Shown: one piece after another, positions 21,824 through 34,138 of the stretch
Layout of the letters: each line of letters begins with the position of its first letter
Position numbering within the stretch: the stretch's first letter is position 1
Assembly (NCBI GenBank): GCA_014607495.2
Contig: CP053157.1
Coordinates: forward strand, 1,984,001 to 2,048,000
DNA length: 64,000 bases
Direction of reading: 5' to 3'
Origin: Carposina sasakii
Taxonomy: Eukaryota; Arthropoda; Insecta; Lepidoptera; Carposinidae
The notes under the pieces: model-generated
Databases searched by the model: none
Seen by the model: only the letters and a program-made list of their open reading frames with translations
What the model was told of the DNA's origin: nothing
Position numbers and translations under genes: made by a program

Positions 21824-22554
21824 TATAAATTTATACGATGAAGTATATATTCCATGTTCAAGTATAATGTGTATCTGTGTATTCAAAGGCTTGTGACGTC
21901 GTATTTTAGCGTACATAATTGCTATTGCGTGTGGCGAAAACACACGCATATAAATTACAACTTTGAAAGTTGGAAAGTTCAAGCGTTTTTACAAACCCAG
22001 AGACAATTGCATTGCAATTTTATTGCTGCATTAGCTGAAACAGCGTTTAATTGTGGTCAGGAAATGGCTTTTGTATTTCTAGATATTGTTGCTTCGTATT
22101 AGGGTTCCGATTCTCTTGTTCCTCGATGCGATATCTAAACTCGATATAAATGTTCATACAATTTGAAAAAACAAAATGGCTGACATTTGAATAGCTGACA
22201 CCAACAGCTCATTAGGAATCAACTGCCACAGCACTGTAATTACCACCCGGTAGTTTCTCTAGTGGCAACATAAAAGATCAATGTCGCTGATCATTAGCCC
22301 GCTATTTTGTTTTTAGATATTTGTATAAACAAGAAGTGATGGTCGTCATTATTGGCAAGTAGCATTACTTTCACATCTGATAGCTAAATAGGATAAAGAA
22401 TCGTGAGGTTTAGACCAAGTACCTATGACGTCGTTTGTCGAACGAAACGATAGCAATTCGTCATCGTTCCGTGTATTTACCTTATTTACTCTCTGTTTGA
22501 CTTGAAGGAACCAAAATGCGCGTATATGTAAATTTCAGTTATAACATTTACTAA
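21824..22554. other. Unassigned stretch
   Basis: ORF at 21854-22102 (+, 82 codons) shows no recognised domain. No repeat ends seen. Confidence 0.35.
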
Positions 22555-22563
22555 CATGGTCTT

Positions 22564-22705
22564 CATCATCATCATCATCATTTACAGCCCTGAGAAGTCC
22601 ACTGTTGGACATAGGCCTCCCCCAACAACCTCCACTCCGACCGGTCGGAAGCAGCCTGCATCCAACCGACGCCCGCAACCTTGACCAGGTCATCCGTCCA
22701 CCTCG
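22564..22705 (-). mobile_element. RTE-like LINE 3' fragment with 9-bp TSD
   Basis: Flanked by CATGGTCTT (22555-22563, 22706-22714). Read on minus it is the 3' end of the element described at 24921, from the RWTDD codons to GGACTTCTCAGGGCTG with an (ATG)n tail. Severe 5' truncation is typical of target-primed reverse transcription. Confidence 0.85.
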
Positions 22706-22978
22706 CATGGTCTTAACATCATCATATTGGCTGAAGTGGAATTATAGTATGTTAATGTTAAGAGGACTTTTCATTTATATAATAATATAGGAACAATAAT
22801 TTTGGTTTGTATTTTGCAAGTTGTATCTTAACCTATATGGATAGAACAAGCGACAGGTGTGAAGCTAATAGGTAAACCCTTTTACTTTATTATAGAATTA
22901 ATAATTCATTTATTCAATTAACAATAAACATTGAGTTTCACATAAAAATAGGTACATGTAAATTTATAAAAACTTTAA

Positions 22979-23216
22979 AGGCTCGCGCACGTAAGCGTAG
23001 ACGTACACGTACCCGGATGCGTGTGCGTGCACGTAAGCGTAGACGTCACGTACCTTTGAGTTTAATGTATAGAACTGTCACCGCTTGACGTCTATGCTTA
23101 CGTCTACGCATACGCATCCGGTCTGCCCGTGCCTATACAGTTCCATACATTACAACTCAGAGGTACGTATACGTCTACACTCACGTGCACGCACACGCAT
23201 CCGGTGTGCTCGAGCC
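22979..23216. mobile_element. CpG-rich MITE family C, copy 1 (TTAA site)
   Basis: TTAA at 22975-22978 and 23217-23220 bound an element whose right end, complemented, reads AGGCTCGAGCACACCGGATG-like. The left end has lost about 20 bp of the terminal repeat (GGCTCGCGCACGTAAGCG). The interior is made of CGTA/ACGT-rich words in both orientations. TTAA duplication suggests piggyBac-type mobilisation. Confidence 0.8.
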
Positions 23217-23220
23217 TTAA

Positions 23221-23923
23221 ACAATCACTAACATGCGCAAATCAATTCTACAAGTATGTCAAGTATTATAAGTAGTATGTATGTCAAATATAATATAGGT
23301 ATAGTAGGTATACGAACCATAACTCGTATCACTCGTTTTTGCATAGTAAATGCTATTTTATATTGTATTTATAGCTGTTACCATAAAACTTCTACATTCG
23401 AAAATGGCGTAATCCATAGTTCATAATGTATCGAACAGCGTAGTAGAACTTAACGAGCTCTCAATTTTTTCCAACTCACTTTTCCAGTTCAGATGTAAGT
23501 CTATGTGTACACCTAGGAACTTAACAACTTCTATCAGAATATAGATTTATAAAAGAATAGAAGTAGAAAGTGCGTTAGATAGAATAATAATAACCAAAAC
23601 TTTTAAACTTAGATTAGGCTAAACTAGTCTTAATTTGACATCTTTAAACCGCAGCTTTATATTAGCATCCTATGATACTAACAAATATCCTTCTACATGA
23701 TTATAAAAATAGAAAGCTTGACCTTAAAAAATTTAACTCCATGAAAACCTGGGACAAAAAGCTCCTATTCTAATAATACCACATACGTTGCTTATCATTC
23801 CAATCCTGACCACAAGAGAATAAGCTCTACATCATCGCACAATAATCTCCCGACTACTTTCCCTGTCATGTTCTAAATGATTGACAAATCATATCCATCG
23901 CTCCCAGCTACGAGACCACTGGT
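23221..23923. other. Unassigned AT-rich stretch
   Basis: No recognised element or coding region. Confidence 0.35.
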
Positions 23924-23936
23924 AGTTTATGGCAGT

Positions 23937-24267
23937 TTATGATAGCCCAGTGGTTAAGACGTGCACATTCCAAGCGGGAGGCGTAAGTTCGATCCCAGTC
24001 ACGGGCCTGTACCAATGAATTTATTTCATGTACAGATTTTAATGTTGCAAAATTGTCACTTAGCTCGTGCCTCGGAAAGCACGTAAAACCGTTGGTCCTG
24101 CGCCTGATCTCTCTCCGGTCGTGTCGGCTTTCCGTCCCATCATCGAGAGTAATGGAATAGAGAGTGCATCTGTGTTTGCGCACACACTTGTGCACTATAA
24201 TATCTCCTGCGTACCTGACCAATCAAGGAGATTGGTCGCCTTGGCCGAAATACGGTCGGAGATCATC
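23937..24267 (+). mobile_element. tRNA-derived SINE family A, copy 3, with 13-bp TSD
   Basis: Perfect AGTTTATGGCAGT duplications at 23924-23936 and 24268-24280 define the insert exactly. A box TAGCCCAGTGG and B box AGTTCGATCCC are intact; the tail is reduced to a single ATCATC. Small deletions distinguish it from copies 1 and 2. Confidence 0.9.
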
Positions 24268-24376
24268 AGTTTATGGCAGTGGTTATAACTTGACGCCCTC
24301 GGTTGGAAGCCGTGCGTGACGCGAATACCTTAGTAGTTAGACCTTAGCAAACGGAGTTGTTCAGACACTGTTGATA

Positions 24377-24569
24377 TCCATACAAATATTACAAATGCAA
24401 AAGACTGTCCATATCTGTTACGCTTTCACAGCCAAACTGCTGGACCGATTTTGATGAAACTTCACAATAATATAGCTTACATATCAGAGTAACACATAGA
24501 CTACTTTTTATCTTGGGAAAATATTAATTTCGATATTTTGACGAGGACGGAGTCGCGGGCGTCCACTAG
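24377..24569 (+). mobile_element. Helitron-like element, copy 10 (short subfamily)
   Basis: Begins A|TCCATACAAATATTA and ends GGAGTCGCGGGCGTCCACTAG after the hairpin block; 193 bp. The middle block (ACTGCTGGACCGATTTTGAT, AACTTCACAATAATATAGCT) matches the TCCTACTAATATT-type subfamily of copies 1, 6 and 8. Confidence 0.8.
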
Positions 24570-24920
24570 CGTTCAATATGATATGCGCAATAGGCGTAGC
24601 GAGGTACGGGTAAGGGGAGGCAGCTGCCTGCCAGACTTTGCTGCTTATGAGATGTCTTTCGACGATCGATACCACGAGTTGATGACACCGCGGTGTCAAC
24701 TGCATAATCTTTTTTGAATTGCGCGATGGACACCTTGGTGTCAATCGACCATACTTCGTCGTTATTACGAGTAGTGCATTAGTAAATATTATATGCGAGT
24801 CAGCTACTCGCGTCCAGTTAATTCTACTCCATCCCATCTTCATCCTTTTAAGTAAGTACAAATAAATCGTGGGAAATGACAAGTAAGGTCGGAATATATG
24901 TCAATAAGTTATTACACATA

Positions 24921-25288
24921 GACGCTCAAGATCGCACAGCGAGCGATGGAGAGAGCTATGCTTGGGATCTCTCTGCGTGATCGATTCAGAAATTGAGGAG
25001 ATCAGCAGACGGACAAAAATCACCGACATAGCTCAACGGTCTAGCAAGCTGACGTGGCAATGGGCAGGGCACATAGCTCGAAGAACTAATGGCCGATGGA
25101 GTCGGAAAGTTCTAGAGTGGATACCACGTATCGGCAAGCGTAGCGTGGGAAGGCCACCCGCGAGGTGGACGGACGACCTGGCCAAGGTCGCGGGCGTCGG
25201 TTGGATGCAGGCTGCTTCCGACCGGTCGGAGTGGAGGTTGTTGGGGGAGGCCTATGTCCAACAGTGGACTTCTCAGGGCTGTAAATGA
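24921..25288 (+). pseudogene. RTE-like reverse transcriptase, C-terminal remnant
   Basis: Two frames read through a typical RTE-clade C-terminus. The first (24922-24993) gives LKIAQRAMERAMLGISLRDR; the second (24992-25288) gives TDIAQRSSKLTWQWAGHIAR, then VGRPPARWTDDLAKVAG, WMQAASDR and GEAYVQQWTSQG before the stop. An extra T at 24993-24994 (AATTGAG for expected AATGAG) shifts the frame. The polymerase catalytic domain and the endonuclease are absent, so this cannot act. Family assignment is by recalled similarity to insect RTE proteins. Confidence 0.85.
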
Positions 25289-25298
25289 AAAATGATGA
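24921..25298 (+). mobile_element. 5'-truncated RTE-like LINE with 10-bp TSD
   Basis: Perfect ATTACACATA duplications (24911-24920, 25299-25308) flank a 378-bp insert that begins inside the reverse-transcriptase gene and ends in an AATGATGA tail. The 3' block GGGGGAGGCCTATGTCCAAC is shared with SINE B. Confidence 0.9.
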
Positions 25299-25498
25299 AT
25301 TACACATATATCTTTGCCATGTTTTAATAAAAAAAGGGGGAAAATAATAGTAAATGTGGCGAAAGTTATATTTTTAATAAACGTCTCGACATCTCAGTAG
25401 AACGGAAATTACTATGTGAGCCGGTTTTATTTTTCGTGGGTATCTTACACGTTGATTGTAGTAGGCCTACCTAGGCTTTCTAATGGAATATACGAGTA

Positions 25499-26110
25499 CA
25501 GTAATATCCCGCTTTACGCGAGGAATACGTTTCACGTTAAGTGAAATATCCTAGTAACTAAATAGTGAAAATTTAATATTTTCCATAGAACAAAGTCATA
25601 GGACGGGGAATCCCCAATTCTTCAATCAGAATGTTATTGTTAATGACTAAATTATGTATATGTCGTGGCCATATCGTAGAAATCATTTCATGAAAGAGCA
25701 TTTCCGCATTTCAGAAAAGAATATCGTGGGCAGATCCGGAAGAAATCATTTCATGAATCAAGATTATTGTTAAAATAGATGAATCATTGCGCGCGTGTGA
25801 AGATCGGAAGGTTATTTTATGATTAAGTTCACATAGTGAACTTAATATAATAATATTGTTCCATAGAACAGGTTAGGTTAGTCAAATAGCGGAGCGAGCG
25901 TGCCCAGGCAATGTGCCCGAATAAAGTCTATCACATAAATAATGTTCAGAGGACCACAGGATTCCCGCGATCCAACGAGAGAAGTCATAATGACTAAATT
26001 ATGTTTATACACATTCTTTCGCATAATGTGAGGCATTTGAACGCGAAATTTAAAATTCACGTTATAGTGAAACCGCGCATAACGGGGTCGCGTAAAGCGG
26101 GGTATTACTG
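25499..26110. mobile_element. Pogo/Tigger-like non-autonomous element, 612 bp
   Basis: TA on both sides (25497-25498, 26111-26112). Ends CAGTAATATCCCGCTTTACG and, complemented, CAGTAATACCCCGCTTTACG, continuing CG: nearly perfect inverted repeats of the CAGT...CGC type seen in pogo/Tigger elements. Contains two copies of AGAAATCATTTCATGAA (25677, 25740). The 85-codon minus ORF inside has no transposase motif. Confidence 0.82.
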
Positions 26111-26418
26111 TATTTTGTGACCGGATACAATTCACATATATTACTAACTTTACTCCGAATCGTAGTGATATTTTGTCTTAAATAATATAAGTGTCAGTTC
26201 GAAGTATACAAGGAAAATTTTTTTTTATATTAATACGAAAAGATTTTACTCACCATATTCGTGGCGTATCCGAGTTAAAACTAATACAGTAAGCTTAAAC
26301 TGTCCCTCGAGCACATGCCTTCGCTTGATATATTGTTCGCGCTATTTGAGAAGCGCCTTTGATCAGATGGAGGGTATTAAACTAAACTAAAAATGGCTGC
26401 ATTTTTGCCAAATACGTA

Positions 26419-27207
26419 CATTAGGATGGTCCAAAAAATTTTTTTAAATTATTTTATTTTAGCCATCCCGTTATTATGTTACATGTATTTATAGTAATGA
26501 CATAGTAAAATATCAGTGAGATAGCATAAGTAGAACAGGGTGCTCAACCAAGTGTTGTTTTTGATTTTTTTGTATAAAATGCTATTTTTTTTTTTGTTAC
26601 AGATAAATTTCGTATTTAAATTAGTCAATGTAGTGAAAATTAATTGTTAAACAGGTTTATTAACATATTTGATACTTATTTAGTAGACTATGAAGTGAAT
26701 CAATGTTAAAAAATGTGTTCATCTACTAGAAAAAAATATGTTTTTTTTTAGGGCAAATGAGTTATCTAAAGGTATTTTAAAACTCAGCTACATTCCAATA
26801 TTGCTCTGTTTTAGAGTTTTTGCGCTCACTATATTACTACAGCCCTGTAACGATGGTCTACAAACCCACATTATCACAATTTCGCCCTATAATTGATGTT
26901 CAATTTCTTACAATAACAAAGATCCATTAAAGTTCGTGTGGAACCTTTATTGCGTAAATCAGAGACGTAAGGGAAATTGTGAACACTGCTATAGAGTTCT
27001 ATGGTTTGCATACTGGTCACTTTAGAGGTCATTACAACTCCTATCTATAACTGAAACTTCTGGTTCGATGAGCACCCCCTTGTATATACGATAGGGGGCT
27101 GAAAATTTTCGTACATAATAAGAGTGGTAGGTATAATAAATCTTAGGGGTGGCGAAACATATATTGGAAAAATATCTTTTACTATATGTTTATGGACCAC
27201 CCTAACG
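26419..27207. mobile_element. Mariner-type non-autonomous element, 789 bp
   Basis: TA on both sides. Ends CATTAGGATGGTCCAAAAAA and, complemented, CGTTAGGGTGGTCCATAAAC. No transposase frame. The GGTCCAAAA core is also at the ends of the 214-bp MITE at 46682. Confidence 0.78.
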
Positions 27208-27223
27208 TACGAGTACATACATA

Positions 27224-27586
27224 CAGGATGTTTTTTTGTGGCCACCTTTAACGAAGGGTACGTATTCTATACATGAAATAAAGTAAGTTTATGCCAAAAA
27301 AAATGCTGGAAATTTTTTTTTTTTAAATTTTAAATTCCTTGATCGTGCGAAATTTATAGTGTCTAGTGTTTATGTTAGTTTTTTTTATAGACAGATATTA
27401 ATTATTTTTCGTGCTACGCGCGTCTATGTGCATTTATGCAGAAAAACGCAGTCTATTTACTCAACTTTGGACCCTAATATTTTGGAAACCAGACACTTCC
27501 CAGGTATGCTTCCATGGAGAAAAATGATCGTGATGATGAGGAGATTCCGTAGTTTTCGGGAACGTTGACGACCAAAAATCAACCTG
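27224..27586 (+). mobile_element. MITE family D, copy 1
   Basis: TA-flanked. Left end CAGGATGTTTTTTTGTGGCC, right end complement CAGGTTGATTTTTGGTCGTC. The conserved internal CATTTATGCAGAAAAACGCA and ACACTTCCCAGGTATGCTTC define the family. It directly abuts a family H copy. Confidence 0.85.
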
Positions 27587-27588
27587 TA

Positions 27589-27716
27589 TAGTCACGCCCA
27601 TTCTCCCCCATAGAGGTTAGGCAGAAATTTGCAAATTACACACCGACTCTTCACCAGTTACCATACTAAGTCGTAGTAATACCATACTTTTCGGGCTTAA
27701 ATACAACAATCTGGCG
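27589..27716. repeat. Interspersed repeat family H, copy 2
   Basis: TATAGTCACGCCCATTCTCC through CACACCGACTCTTCACCAGT to TTTTCGGGCTTAAATACAAC, the same order as at 5319. Confidence 0.6.
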
Positions 27717-28242
27717 ACTGTTAACGAATCCAATAGAATTATTTTCCAAAAATATAATTTCGCTGGGTGAAATAAAAATTGGTTTAAAGAATTACGAGTA
27801 AGAGTTGAAGAAAACCTTCATGGCCTTTATTTAGCTTTTTTTGATATTTGGTCAGTAAGATTCTAAATCTATTCCTTTTTATTTGGAAACAATAATTTTC
27901 GGACTGATCAATCTCTACGTAAATGAAATACCTACATTTCTACGTTCCACTATAGAAATATAATAGTAAATGAGTACTAGGTTCAACTTAGTAAACGCCT
28001 TATGAATTCATGAAAGCAATAATAGCAGGTCATCTGTATGCGTCACTGCGTTACTGAGATCCAATGATTGGCATAATTTATATCTCGCCGGACCATAGCG
28101 TTAATTGTTGCTTAGGTAAAGCTATATGGCGATAATATCGTACATTTGTGCTCAAAAAGCGGTGATAGGCTCACCATAAATTATAATGACACTTGAAAAG
28201 TGAGTGTGTAATTTTACATACCCAACCTCATAGTGGGCGTGG

Positions 28243-28575
<333 letters not shown>

Positions 28576-28579
28576 GTCA

Positions 28580-29522
28580 ATTTACCTTATAAGTATTTAA
28601 TATCAAAATCATTTATTCGATATAAAAGCAGTAGTACCATTGGGATATTTTTAGCTCAGGGGAGTAACTTTTGCCCAAAAAGGGTAACTTTGAGACAGTA
28701 CAAAACAAAAAATAAACTTCCCTCCACGCCGCACGTCAGCAGCTATCGCTGTAGTTGGCGCTTCTTATCAATAGATATCCGGGGAAGCCAGTATAACGTT
28801 TTACGTTATTACAACTGTTTTTATTTCCTTAACCAGAGTTAGGTACCTCCCTGAGCTTAAGAAATCAGTTGTTTCTATTGTTTTCAGGTTACGGTACCCA
28901 TATCTTATTTTTCGATTGTCTTTTTAATTAACTTTCTGCGCGTATAATAGACTGGCAAGCATACGTTGGCATTTTAACCAAAATTATAGTTAGTTTATAC
29001 AAAAGTGTTTATCCCTTAGGCCAGAGGGTTTTAAACAAACGGCAAAACTAAAAGTTGGCAGCTCACCAAAAATAACTAGATAACTAGAAAATACCAATAA
29101 TTTAGAGAAATAACAACATAACGGTATAATAGCCGTGTTTTGAAGCTGGAAGCAACGGTTCAGTCAGCACTTTTGTTTGCGACTGTTTGGTTTTAGAACA
29201 ATTGTAAAATACGATTTTATTTGTACACTCGTACCTTTGACCATTTTGCCCAACTGTTAAATTAGAATATGATTTTTCGCACGTATACGATAATGTGAAT
29301 GATTTCTTGAATTTTCGTGGTGACGTTGGCAGACTAGAATAACACCATGTCTTACCCGTAAGTATTGTAAGAGACGATTAAAGGTTACCTAGTTTTAGGT
29401 CAAGGCTATATTTTTTTTTTTGTAAATTCGATTCAGATCCTTAACGCGATAACCTGAGCTGGCATTGTGACATTGTTCCTTTACATCTGGCCTCGCTGTG
29501 CAAATCGCTAGGCGTTGGGTTA
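28580..29522. other. Unassigned stretch
   Basis: No element, RNA gene or supportable ORF. Confidence 0.35.
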
Positions 29523-29524
29523 TA

Positions 29525-29892
29525 CAGGGTTAATTTTAAAACATCAATAACCTCGCAAGACTAGGTAGCTACCATAATAAACAACAACATTTGTTGTACG
29601 AGTTTTGATAATTTGTCACATTTTACTTTCATACAAAAATAAATATCAATTTAATATTATTTCTCAATGTTCTTAAGTCTGTACATAACAGAGGTGCGCG
29701 CGCGATCGTTCGCCTCAACCTTCCTAGGAATGGAACATAGACTTACAAATGTCACGACAGTGCAATAAAAGCTTGGAAAATCATTTTTGATGAATGTATT
29801 GAGTTATGATAAAACTCGTAGAACAAATGTTATTGTTTATGATTTTAGCTTTCTAGTCCTGGGAGATTATTGATGTTTTAAAATTAACCCTG
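29525..29892. mobile_element. MITE family E, copy 2
   Basis: 368 bp, TA-flanked, same CAGGGTTAATTTTAAAACAT ends as copy 1 and similar throughout; the central GC palindrome is partly mutated (GCGCGCGATCGTTCGCC). Confidence 0.87.
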
Positions 29893-29894
29893 TA

Positions 29895-30820
29895 TATGTA
29901 TGTAAAACACATTAAGACAAATTTATGGCTTACCTACCATCACATACAAAATAACTGCTCCCCAGTAGTTCCCCTGCACACCAACTTAATTACCAGTTAC
30001 GGTAGCAGCTGTAGTATAAGTAAGCTCAACTTTGCAGTAAGTAGATAAGACGGAATCAATTCACTAACTAAGTTCACCTGGCTACCCGCCAGGGGAGATA
30101 TTCTGGCATCCCTCAACATTTCCGTTTCGCTGAGCACTGCACCCAGTTGTTGAAAATCAGAAATTGATAAAAATTTATGTCGCTTTTCTTAGAATCTGTA
30201 CCGTCGGCATATTGAGTGTGGTCAAAGGCTTAGAGATGTTGTCTATTATACCACAAAATATACCCATTAAATGTTAGTTATGTATCTGTCATTTTGTTTA
30301 TATATTACATTTGTATAAGCAAAGTATCTTAAGATAAAACCAAGCCGGCATTTCATCGTCATATCTATCATTCAGTTTTATGGGCCAATTTTTCCAGTGG
30401 TGAGATAGCTCTCTCTCTCTCTGACTGACTCAATTTTGAACAAGATTTCGAGAAAGACAATATCAATTACATTTTTTTGACAAATAAATTGAATGTAATA
30501 GAAATGAAATGTCGAAGGAAGCAAGAATCGGCACCCAAGACGCCAGACTTCGAATATGGCGACCTATTTCATTTCCGTGCTAAGTTTTTAGAATAGCTAC
30601 TTTGGCACATTTTCACGGACTGTTTTTTTAAGTTCTGTGATTTTGTAATATAAAATATATAGGTATGTTCACTTTTTGTACACTAAAAGACTGATAGAAA
30701 AAGATAAATGCCCTGGTTGCATTTCATAATATGTTTTTAAATTATAATAATGTCTCAAAATAAAATCATGCACAAGTGGTCGGATAGGTTCATTGATAAT
30801 AAATGCAATTTTGACATATT
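29895..30820. other. Unassigned stretch with a short (TC)n run
   Basis: A (TC)7-8 run sits at about 30408-30423. No other recognised feature. Confidence 0.35.
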
Positions 30821-30917
30821 TTAAGACTCAATTTTTGGGGTTGGGAATTCTCTACAGTGTATTGTGCTATTTTCATAGCATTTCCCATAACATACCCCTT
30901 TTGTTACTCCTTGTATA
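30821..30917. mobile_element. Half copy of MITE F (relic)
   Basis: AAGACTCAATTTTTGGGG, TTCTCTACAGTG and AACATACCCCTTTTGTTACT match the right arm of MITE F; the left arm is missing. Confidence 0.55.
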
Positions 30918-32008
30918 TTTTATTATACTTGAACTATGACAGTGAATGTCTATTAAGACGGATAGTGCATATTACAATAAAATACTACATCCATTTCCAT
31001 TTCTCTCAATCTCAAATCGGGCATCGAACAAAAGCCAGAGATGGAATAAAAATCGGATTGAATGAAAATATTGATTACCCCAGCAACTCTCTGTTCCAGT
31101 AGATTATTATTCCATTTTCCTAAACTAGAATTTCAATAAGATACCAACCCCATTGGTAAGGGTTCGTTTTATGTAACTCCAATAATAAAAGCTAACGTAT
31201 GAAAGGGTTGACCTTAGAGCCATAAAAATATAGAGTACCTTAAAGTATAGATTGTAAATTCAAGTTGTAAATAAATTACAGAATCATAACAATACGTGTC
31301 ATAAATAAAGGCACCTGAGAAATAATTTAGTACACACAATTTTTTAAAATTTGTTAATTTATTTATTTAAGGTAAAATTAATTATCAAGTCAAACTGGAG
31401 AACTAGAATTAGATGATATAGTGTTGTTTTTCTATTTATCTTTTTTTTTTAAGTTGACAGCGAATTATCTACCAAATTAAACGTAGCAATAATGCTAATC
31501 AATGCTTATAAGTAAGGACCTTAATCTTCTATCTTTCTTTCTTTAAACCAATATTAGTTCTTACTGAATGCGTGATCTATAACATTCTTACTCTATGGTA
31601 CTCGTAGTAGCTTTCACGAAATCGGCCAAGTATGGGTCGGGTACGCAATTATTGAGTTCCGCTTGATATTAATTTTCTACAATAACTTTAGGGTTCCTCA
31701 CAATGAGTCCAATGTGTAATTAAATTGTTTGGCAATTTATTATTTATTTGCAGATTATTAATATAAAATGGTTTTTACGAATTTCGACTAGGAATTATTA
31801 CTGTATCAAGATGAAAAATAACATAACAATACATGTCTAGGAGAGAAAATTGTTACTACATATGCGTTAGGAATTAATGAACAAAACAATTACAGAATGA
31901 ATGTATATTTGTATAACTTTTGAAAATCGTCTTGGAGGTCGACATACTTATTGTTGACTATTCAGATACTCGTACCCGTGACTTTTATCGTGTGAGTTAC
32001 ATATAGTA
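30918..32008. other. Unassigned AT-rich stretch
   Basis: No recognised repeat ends or coding region. Confidence 0.35.
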
Positions 32009-32010
32009 TA

Positions 32011-32399
32011 CAGGATGTTTTTTCGTTGCCACTCTTAACGAAGGGCACTATTATATCAAATAGAGTAAGTTAGTGCCAAAAATAATGCTGGGAAACGGTG
32101 TAATTAAAAAAAAAAAAAAATACTTGACTGGGCGAAATTTATAGTGTTTATTCATTTATCCAGTATTTATGCTAGTTTTTTTATAGATTTAACTAGGATA
32201 AAGGATATTTATTATTTCTCGTGAAAAAATCTTGCTACGTGCGACTATGTGCATTTATGCAGAAAAACGCAGTCTATTTACTCAACTTAATATCTTGGGA
32301 ACCAGACACTTCCCAGGTATGCTTCCATGGAGAAAAATAATCGTAATGGTGAGGAGATTTCATAGTTTTTCGGTACGTTGCCGACCAAAAAACATCCTG
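32011..32399 (+). mobile_element. MITE family D, copy 2
   Basis: TA-flanked; ends CAGGATGTTTTTTCGTTGCC and complement CAGGATGTTTTTTGGTCGGC. Has small insertions relative to other copies (about 32160-32230). Confidence 0.85.
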
Positions 32400-33192
32400 T
32401 ATAGGTAAAGTTAATACATAGGTTATATTACAAGTACGAGTATAACAAATTTGGTATCAGTCGTTTTTGCATGAAAGAGTAACAATCCAAGTATTCTTAC
32501 TATTTATTTAATAGGAAGAAATTCAAATACATTGTCGCTGTAATAAATCACATCAAATATTGAACACGGAATGCTAAAAAAAAACTATTTTCTGAAAACC
32601 AATATGTCGCAAAGCCTTTAGGGAGATTCCACAAAGTAGGTGACTGACATTGTATGATATTATGTGTAAAGTTATAAACATGATATTATGTTCTGATCCG
32701 GCTTGATGTTTGTATAGGTATACTATTTTATTAGCGTATTCATTGCTCTTTTCATATGAAAATTATTTTGTGGCTGTTTTTATATAAGTTGGCTTCTTTG
32801 TACAAGTGAATCCTTAAAGTGAAGTAAGTACATTTTAAGTGCTTGTGTCTAGTTGTTTTTTACAGTGACTGTCATGACCCGCAATAACGAGCTACGCTTA
32901 TTCAGTTTACTTTTTTTTTTCTTCGGAAAATCATATTTTAGAATTAAGTAGGATTAATTCTCTCTGCATCTCTGTTAATACGAGGCGGGGGCTTTATAAG
33001 AATACATTAGCTTCTGTGCGTTTGTGTTGTAAGAGTTGAGTAATAACATTATTACTGATCATTCACATAATATAACTTCAATATGCCAACTGTCTTATCT
33101 CTTCTCTTGCCATCTTCTTTAACATAGATGTGTGTATATGCCAGCTATAGAAAAATAAATGCGCAAGTAAGTTTATTTCTTTGTTACCTCTT

Positions 33193-33465
33193 CCCTTGTT
33201 CTTCTTCTATGCTGCTCTGGGAGTGAAAACAAAAACGTATAATACTACAGCTGCTTCTCTTCCCGGGCATACTGTACGAGTCAGTAGAGGGACAAGAGGG
33301 TCTTGGTGTTTTTAGGCGATGGGCTGACCACCTGTCACTACTAACCGAACTTGTACATCTCAACTATACCCTCAAAATTGGTCAGAAGTGGCACTATGTG
33401 GTTCTATCAGCCCTTGGTTCTCTGCCTATACCGTAAGGGATAAAGGCATGATTATATGTATCTAT
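33193..33465 (+). repeat. Retroposon family G, copy 2
   Basis: Longer copy: CTTCTTCTATGCTGCTCTGG, CTGCTTCTCTTCCCGGGCAT, GGACAAGAGGGTCTTGG, AGGCGATGGGCTGACCACCT, CGTAAGGGATAAAGGC, TATG tail. The 5' end is not fixed between copies. Confidence 0.75.
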
Positions 33466-33947
33466 GACCTCTTCCCGTTTTATTTACTCAACCAATTTTC
33501 TTGATACTTTGCTTACATATTGTTGGGGATACGGAGAAGTATATTTGCTAGGATGGATAAGGGCAAAAGCTAGTTATGTGCTATAAATTAGCTAAAGCAA
33601 ATACTCTCAATAAACTTAAACATTTTGTTAATGTTTCAACTAAATAAACACAAACTACAGTTTAATACAAGTGTAACATTTCGCATAAATCATGAGAAAC
33701 ACATCTCGCATTATTCCATAGGTCAACCCGACTTGGCCGGGCGCCAAGAGGATGACCCAGTTTCCACCCAAGCGTAGTTGTCGAACTTTGTACATCGAAA
33801 ATTTTCGTACATGACGTATTGTGTTGACTTTTTTCATTGGCCTCCATTGAAATTAAGTTATTTTTTGTTTCCATTGCTTTTTCTACAAGTTCCATGGCAT
33901 ACTTTGTAACTATGGTTTTTTTTATAATAAGGTTCGAATGTAGACCG

Positions 33948-34075
33948 CGCCTCGGCAAACGTAGCGTTGGACGCCCTTCGGCCAGATGGACCGATGACGG
34001 CTGGTAGTAACTGGATAGAAAAAATGAGTATTGTGGCATGCTCCCCCCAAAGCCTACGTCTAGTGAACTGTAATA
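33948..34075 (+). mobile_element. RTE-like LINE 3' fragment (relic)
   Basis: CGGCAAACGTAGCGTTGGAC and GGCCAGATGGACCGATGAC encode the VGRPSARWTDD run; an internal deletion precedes GCCTACGTCTAGTGAACTG. Confidence 0.65.
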
Positions 34076-34138
34076 GTTGTTGACTGCAATCATTAAGATT
34101 ATGGAAGCAAGAAGCTCCTATAAAGAACATAGAATATA

